From an uncultured Clostridium sp. (GTDB taxonomy: Bacteria; Bacillota; Clostridia; Lachnospirales; Lachnospiraceae), in contig UQJF01000066.1 in the NCBI GenBank assembly GCA_900541315.1, positions 1 through 16,120 of the forward strand: DNA of 16,120 nucleotides, in the 5' to 3' direction. The notes beneath the pieces were generated by a model. That model saw nothing but the letters and a program-made list of their open reading frames with translations, was not told where the DNA came from and ran no database searches. Each line of letters opens with the position of its first letter. The stretch's first letter is position 1. The position numbers were made by a program, and so were the translations under genes. Below are positions 11,879-16,120 of the stretch, one piece after another.

Positions 11879-13711
11879 ATGAAAAACAATGTATGGAAAA
11901 AAATGGCGCTTTTAGCCGTTATATGGATATTTGCTGCCGTCAGCAGCTTAAGTGCTTATGCCGGTGACTTCAAACTGGGCTATAACACCAATGCCAGCAG
12001 CAATGACTATATATTTACCACCAAGGCACCAAAGGGGAATATTGGTAAATCCATGAGCATTCCTTTCCGCATCCGCGCCACAGATGAAGATATGAACAAT
12101 CTGCGTGTCAGTCTTCTTGAGACCAGTGATTTTCAACAGATTGAGAGCAGCGGGGACAGTGATTATACCATTGACTATTATCCGTTTGAGATCATGGAGA
12201 CTACATTTACTGCCAAACATGTAGGAAATATTAAGGCAGGAAATGTAAAAAGCGTTTCTTTATCTGCCAGAGTGCGCCGTGATGCAGGCCAGGGATATTA
12301 CAGTATCCCGATCCAGTTAGAATGGGATGGCGGTTCTGATGTAGATTATATTAATATCTGGATCTCTACCAGCACCTCTTCCTCAGCAGACGATGAAGAA
12401 GATAAAAAAGAAGGAAATTATTTTGTAATAGGCGAAAATCAGTCCACTCCCAGAGGCATTTATCCCAATGTCCTTGATTTTGATGTAAATTTCCGTAATA
12501 AGAGGGAGACCACTGCCCAGGATGTCACTATATCCATGGGATTATCTGAGGACGATGCTAAATTCCCGTTTGAGATCAATGACGGTAACTATGACCGCAC
12601 TTACGACCGGATCCAGCCGGGAGAAAGCGTTTCTGCTCATTACAGCATGGCGATCCGGAAAGATTCCTATACCGGGTATTATCCTATTAAATTTACCATT
12701 ACCTTCCGTTTAAGCTCTGAAGGTGATCTTCATACGGAAGAAAATACATTCTTTGTTCACGTAATATCCAAGGACAAAGAAGATGATCTTCGCGATTTTG
12801 ATGCCAATGACCGTACCAAGGCCCGGGTGGTCGTAGACAGCTATCGCACAGAACCTTCTGACGTGTACGCAGGAGAAGAGTTTGACCTGATTTTAAACAT
12901 GAAAAATGCTTCTTCGGCTGTACCGGCCAGCAATATTTTGTTTAACCTGGAGTCAGAAAAGGTTTCTGACAGTGCTGTTTTCACCACAGAAAGCGGAACT
13001 GCCTCTAAAGTAGTTAATTCTCTGGCACCGGGAGAAAGTACTGAAGTCCGGGCGCATTTTACAGCCAAAGCAGGTGTTGACCAGCGTTCCTATGGCATTA
13101 CGGTAAAAGAAAAATATGACAGCCCTGAATTCAAGAATGCAGAAGAGAGCATTATCGTGGATATCCCGGTAAAGCAGTATGCAAGACTGAGTACCAGCAA
13201 TATGGATGTAATGCCTGATTCTATGACCGTAGGTTCTGAATCCAATGTTATGTTCGGCATCAACAATACAGGAAAAGTAGTTCTTTATAATGTAACGGTC
13301 AATTTTGAAGCAGATTCCATTAAGCCAACGGACTATTATGTAGGAAATATCAAGCCAGGTGAAACAGGAAATGTAGATACCATGCTTTCAGGTGTAGCAG
13401 CCACTGCAGACGATGGTACGGTGCGCGTGGTCATTAACTATGAAGATGAAAATGGCCAGCCGGCGGAGCCGGTGGAAAAGGAACTGACGCTTCTGGTGGA
13501 GGAAGATGTGCAGGAAGACTGGAATATGGATATGCCTGAAGATGTGGATGCTTCTGGACAGGCAGCTTCAGAAGCCAATAATAAGCTTCTTTTAGCAGGC
13601 GGAGGTGCCGTTTTGGTGGCTGTTATTGCAGCAGCTGTATTTACGGTGAAGTTCATTAAAAAGCGCAAAGAAGCAAAACAGCAAAAGGATGATGAAAATG
13701 AGATTTCCTGA
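11879..13711 (+). CDS. Secreted, membrane-anchored CARDB/S-layer-like protein of the ABC operon
   Basis: A 610-aa extracytoplasmic protein. It has a signal peptide (residues 1-28, charged start, hydrophobic core, AYA cleavage before GDF), a long Asp/Ser/Thr-rich part with repeated Ig-like beta domains (NxGxx-type blocks such as NVMFGINNTGKVVLYNVTVN, and LAPGESTEVRAHF/IQPGESVSAHY), one C-terminal membrane span (about 568-590) and a basic tail. The repeated PGE-turn domains resemble CARDB/COG1361 proteins found beside MacB-like permeases in Firmicutes, where they may replace the MacA adaptor. ATG 11879 is preferred (AGGAG at 9 nt). ATG 11873, overlapping the ATPase stop, has only 3 nt spacing but is possible. 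The gene overlaps the permease. The exact function is unknown. Confidence 0.75.
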   Translation: MKNNVWKKMALLAVIWIFAAVSSLSAYAGDFKLGYNTNASSNDYIFTTKAPKGNIGKSMSIPFRIRATDEDMNNLRVSLLETSDFQQIESSGDSDYTIDYYPFEIMETTFTAKHVGNIKAGNVKSVSLSARVRRDAGQGYYSIPIQLEWDGGSDVDYINIWISTSTSSSADDEEDKKEGNYFVIGENQSTPRGIYPNVLDFDVNFRNKRETTAQDVTISMGLSEDDAKFPFEINDGNYDRTYDRIQPGESVSAHYSMAIRKDSYTGYYPIKFTITFRLSSEGDLHTEENTFFVHVISKDKEDDLRDFDANDRTKARVVVDSYRTEPSDVYAGEEFDLILNMKNASSAVPASNILFNLESEKVSDSAVFTTESGTASKVVNSLAPGESTEVRAHFTAKAGVDQRSYGITVKEKYDSPEFKNAEESIIVDIPVKQYARLSTSNMDVMPDSMTVGSESNVMFGINNTGKVVLYNVTVNFEADSIKPTDYYVGNIKPGETGNVDTMLSGVAATADDGTVRVVINYEDENGQPAEPVEKELTLLVEEDVQEDWNMDMPEDVDASGQAASEANNKLLLAGGGAVLVAVIAAAVFTVKFIKKRKEAKQQKDDENEIS

Positions 13712-15089
13712 TCTTCTGATGATGAGTGTCAATAACCTGCGCAGGAGAAAATTAAGGACTTTTCTTACTGTTTTAGGTGTTATCATAGGTACGGCTTCCA
13801 TTGTAGTCATGGTTTCGTTGGGAATCGGTTTAAATGAGATGACCATGGAGCAGATCGCTTCCTGGGGAAGTCTGACTACTATAGAAGTATATGCAAATGA
13901 TAATGGAAGCTCTGTAAGGATCGTTGGAGGTTCAAGCCTTTCTTCTTCCTCATCTAAAAGCGGGGACACATCTTATATTACCGATGAGGTGATCGCAGAC
14001 TTCCAGAAGATCCCTTATGTAACAGGGGTTTCACCGGTACTGGAAATGAATGTGCTGATGCGTCAGGGAGCTTACGAAGCCCAGTATATCAGTTTAACTG
14101 GTGTCAGCCAGTCTTATTTAGAACAATTGAACTTAGGAGAAGGACGCATCCCGGCTTCTGGTGAAATGGGAATGGTTTTTGGAAATGGTGTACTCCAGCG
14201 TTTTACCAATGCGAAAACAGGCAAAGGTTACTGGGATACAGGAGAACTGCCTGATGTGGATCTTATGGGAAAACCGGTCTTTGTAGTTTTTGACATGGAT
14301 GCTTATTACCAGAGTCAGGGAGGCGGCACCGGAGATGACGGAAACAGCGTAAAACCACCGAAAAAGTATATGATCCCGGTCACAGGTCTGATTGCCGGTG
14401 GAATTGATGAATGGAGTAACTATTCCTGGTCTGTATATACAGATATTGATGGATTAAAGGAGCAGTTGAAAAAAGCCTTTAAAAAAGGAACGGTTATTCC
14501 CGGACAACCCACTAATAAAAAGGGCAAACCATTAAATTATATTGTATACAACAGCGCAGAGATTTTTGTAGATGATATGGAACATGTGGCCCAGGTGCAG
14601 AAGATCCTGGCAGATAAGGGCTATCAGGTCAACAGCCAGATGGACTGGCTGGAAAGTTCCAGACAGCAGTCCAATATGGTACAGGCAGTTCTTGGTGGAA
14701 TCGGTGCAGTATCTTTGTTTGTGGCAGCCATCGGTATTGCCAACACCATGATGATGTCCATTTATGAGAGGACCAAAGAAATCGGTGTTATGAAGGTCTT
14801 AGGCTGTGATATGGGAAATATCCGCAGTATGTTCCTTATTGAATCCGGCTTTATCGGTTTTATGGGTGGCGTGCTGGGAGCGCTGTTAAGCTATGGAGTG
14901 TCTGTGATAGTCAACCGTTTTGTAAGTATGTCTGATATGATGGGAATGAGCGGAAATCTGTCAAGGATTCCTTTATGGCTGGCTTTTGCAGCTATTGGTT
15001 TTGCTGTTTTTGTGGGTATGGCAGCTGGTTTTATGCCTGCTATGCGTGCTATGAAATTAAGTCCGCTGGCAGCGATCCGAAACGAATAA
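13698..15089 (+). CDS. ABC transporter permease, MacB/FtsX family
   Basis: Membrane subunit of about 463 aa with the MacB layout. A cytoplasmic N-terminal amphipathic segment is followed by membrane span 1 (about 20-45, FLTVLGVIIGTASIVVMVSLG) and a large extracellular MacB_PCD-like domain (about 46-325). FtsX-type spans 2-4 follow at about 327-350, 377-404 and 424-448, with the signature ERTKEIGVMKVLG between spans 2 and 3 and LSPLAAIRNE at the end. ATG 13698 is chosen because AAAGG lies 9 nt upstream. In-frame ATGs at 13689 and 13692 are too close. It overlaps the secreted-protein gene by 14 nt, indicating coupled translation. Known relatives export peptides, antibiotics or lipoproteins. The substrate here cannot be named. 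Confidence 0.9.
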   Translation: MRFPDLLMMSVNNLRRRKLRTFLTVLGVIIGTASIVVMVSLGIGLNEMTMEQIASWGSLTTIEVYANDNGSSVRIVGGSSLSSSSSKSGDTSYITDEVIADFQKIPYVTGVSPVLEMNVLMRQGAYEAQYISLTGVSQSYLEQLNLGEGRIPASGEMGMVFGNGVLQRFTNAKTGKGYWDTGELPDVDLMGKPVFVVFDMDAYYQSQGGGTGDDGNSVKPPKKYMIPVTGLIAGGIDEWSNYSWSVYTDIDGLKEQLKKAFKKGTVIPGQPTNKKGKPLNYIVYNSAEIFVDDMEHVAQVQKILADKGYQVNSQMDWLESSRQQSNMVQAVLGGIGAVSLFVAAIGIANTMMMSIYERTKEIGVMKVLGCDMGNIRSMFLIESGFIGFMGGVLGALLSYGVSVIVNRFVSMSDMMGMSGNLSRIPLWLAFAAIGFAVFVGMAAGFMPAMRAMKLSPLAAIRNE

Positions 15090-15171
15090 AAGAACAAACA
15101 GTATCTGATCCAGACAAGGAAGTAAGATGGAATCATAAGAAAAACTAATAAGTAAAACTTCTAAAAAGCAC

Positions 15172-15200
15172 TTGCATTATTAGTAAAAAGCATATATATT
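15172..15200 (+). promoter_or_regulatory. Promoter of the ZTP riboswitch transcript
   Basis: TTGCAT (15172-15177), 17 nt, TATATT (15195-15200). The start site is expected near 15207, about 14 nt before the first riboswitch stem. The stretch 15090-15171, between the permease stop and this promoter, shows no terminator hairpin or other feature. Confidence 0.65.
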
Positions 15201-15220
15201 AAAAGCAGTTAGAGAGCACA

Positions 15221-15289
15221 GCGTGTGACTGGCGGAAAGTGGATCAACCACAGGGAGCACGCAGAAAGTGAGAGCCGTCCGCCTGGGCA
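15221..15289 (+). promoter_or_regulatory. ZTP riboswitch (pfl motif)
   Basis: Senses the purine-pathway alarmones ZTP/ZMP, which accumulate when 10-formyl-tetrahydrofolate is short. Conserved blocks GTGACTGGCGG, ACCACAGGGAGCACG and CCGCCTGGGCA are all present. P1 is GCGTG/CACGC (15221-15225, 15258-15262). P2 is GTGG-ATCAA-CCAC (15239-15251). The pseudoknot GGCGG (15231-15235) with CCGCC (15279-15283) is intact. The same CCGCC lies in the terminator that follows, so ligand binding should favour read-through into the IMP cyclohydrolase gene. Confidence 0.93.
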
Positions 15290-15328
15290 CGAAATGATGT
15301 TATTCGTGTACAGGTGGGCGGTTTTTAT
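15275..15328 (+). terminator. Riboswitch-controlled terminator
   Basis: CCGTCCGCCTG (15275-15285) pairs over 11 bp with CAGGTGGGCGG (15311-15321), with an inner CACGAA/TTCGTG stem (15288-15293, 15303-15308), followed by TTTTTATT. The 5' arm contains the pseudoknot strand of the ZTP aptamer, which makes the two folds exclusive. Confidence 0.88.
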
Positions 15329-15349
15329 TAAATTCAGGAGGACTTTACT

Positions 15350-16063
15350 ATGTATATGAAAAATCTGGAACAGGAATTAAAAGAAAATGCATATCCGGGC
15401 CGCGGCATTGTTATCGGTGAAAGCAAAGACGGAAAAACAGCTGTCACTGCTTATTTTATCATGGGGCGCAGTTCAAACAGCCGTAACCGTGTTTTTGTGG
15501 AAGAAGGAGAGGGCATCCGTACCCAGGCGTTTGATCCTGCAAAATTAGAAGATCCAAGCCTGATCATTTATGCACCGGTCCGCGTACTGGGAAATAAGAC
15601 TATTGTTACAAATGGCGATCAGACTGATACCATTTATGAAGGAATGGATCATCAGCTTACCTTTGAACAGTCTCTTCGCAGCCGTGAGTTTGAGCCAGAT
15701 GCTCCAAACTATACACCACGTATTTCCGGTGTGCTCCATGTGGAAAATAAAAAATACAGCTATGCAATGTCCATTTTAAAGAGTAACCAGGGAAATCCGG
15801 ATTCCTGTCTGCGTTTTACATTTGCATATGAGAATCCGGTTCCTGGAATGGGTCATTTTATCCATACATATATGCATGACGGCAGTCCGCTTCCAAGTTT
15901 TGAGGGAGAACCAAAGCCTGTAGAAATCGATGGTACGATTGATGAATTTACAGATAAGGTATGGAACAGTTTAAACGAAGACAACAAGGTGTCCCTGTTC
16001 GTGCGTTTTATTGATATTGAAACAGGTAAATGGGAGACTCGTATTGTAAATAAAAATCAGTAA
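15350..16063 (+). CDS. IMP cyclohydrolase, PurO-like
   Basis: Closes the ring of FAICAR to give IMP, the last step of purine synthesis. The 237-aa protein resembles the archaeal-type PurO fold rather than the N-terminal domain of PurH. Recognisable stretches are YPGRGIVIGESKDGKTAVTAYFIMGRSSNSRNRVF near residues 15-49, YEGMDHQLTFEQSLRSREFEPDAPNYTPRISG near 96-127, and the FTFAYENPVPGMGHFIHTY block near 160-178. The ATG at 15350 has AGGAGG 8 nt upstream; ATG 15356 is further away. The ZTP riboswitch upstream supports a purine role, since ZMP is the precursor two steps before IMP. A separate AICAR formyltransferase gene would be needed and is not in the window. Confidence 0.88.
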   Translation: MYMKNLEQELKENAYPGRGIVIGESKDGKTAVTAYFIMGRSSNSRNRVFVEEGEGIRTQAFDPAKLEDPSLIIYAPVRVLGNKTIVTNGDQTDTIYEGMDHQLTFEQSLRSREFEPDAPNYTPRISGVLHVENKKYSYAMSILKSNQGNPDSCLRFTFAYENPVPGMGHFIHTYMHDGSPLPSFEGEPKPVEIDGTIDEFTDKVWNSLNEDNKVSLFVRFIDIETGKWETRIVNKNQ

Positions 16064-16120
16064 GGACTAGTATAATCCACAATAATTATCCGCCCCTTTC
16101 ACTTGTCTAAATTTCCATCT
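16064..16120. other. Right-edge intergenic segment
   Basis: Fifty-seven bases after the IMP cyclohydrolase stop. A TATAAT-like string occurs at about 16070 but has no -35 box at a suitable distance, and no terminator hairpin or start codon with a ribosome site is seen. Confidence 0.3.

Noticed and set aside
13592..13969. Minus-strand open frame across the secreted-protein/permease junction
   Set aside because: It overlaps two well-supported genes, lacks a ribosome site and has no recognisable domain.
16064..16120. TATAAT-like string as a promoter for the next gene
   Set aside because: The nearest TTGTAA lies 21 nt away, too far for a normal spacer, and no gene start is visible.
1..16120. 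CRISPR arrays, tRNA or rRNA genes, insertion sequences
   Set aside because: No regularly spaced repeats, no tRNA-like cloverleaf with a T-loop, no rRNA segments and no transposase frames were found.

Overview
The window looks like the chromosome of a low-to-moderate GC Gram-positive anaerobe of the Clostridia, most probably Lachnospiraceae. The reasons are strong AGGAGG-type ribosome-binding sites, a Firmicutes-type rpmG-secE-nusG-rplK-rplA / rplJ-rplL arrangement with an L10 leader, a RecD2-type helicase without RecBC, a ZTP riboswitch before a PurO-type IMP cyclohydrolase, and a pair of XerC/D-like recombinases behind a structured leader. The genus cannot be fixed from the sequence.

Left part, 1-4360, reads leftwards. 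It holds the translation/transcription cluster: promoter, rpmG (GTG start), secE, nusG, rplK, rplA and a UUCG-loop terminator; then a second strong promoter, the L10 (rplJ) leader with its attenuator, rplJ, rplL and a terminator. A gene-free, hairpin-rich stretch of about 600 bp follows, ending in a consensus promoter at 34-62 that fires off the left edge, presumably into rpoB. Nearly identical hairpins sit just before the Shine-Dalgarno sites of both rplK and rplA and look like duplicated L1 autoregulatory sites.

Middle, 4412-8712, also reads leftwards: mreB with its own promoter and terminator, then recD2 and a comF-family gene, which are probably co-transcribed. The rpmG promoter lies inside the loop of a terminator-like inverted repeat that would stop read-through from comF.

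Right part, 8945-16063, reads rightwards. A three-hairpin leader RNA plus an intrinsic terminator (a candidate xerDC RNA motif) precedes two tandem paralogous tyrosine recombinases with complete catalytic residues. Next is a leader containing a 26-nt imperfect direct repeat and a compact three-way-junction fold, then a three-gene ABC system: MacB-type ATPase with a TTG start, a secreted membrane-anchored CARDB/S-layer-like protein, and a MacB/FtsX-type permease. The three genes overlap or nearly touch and should act as one envelope machine. Last is a promoter, a ZTP riboswitch with a mutually exclusive terminator, and an IMP cyclohydrolase gene.

The least understood parts are the leader/recombinase module (8945-10965), the duplicated leader before the ABC operon (10966-11153) and the hairpin-rich rplL-rpoB spacer (75-600).
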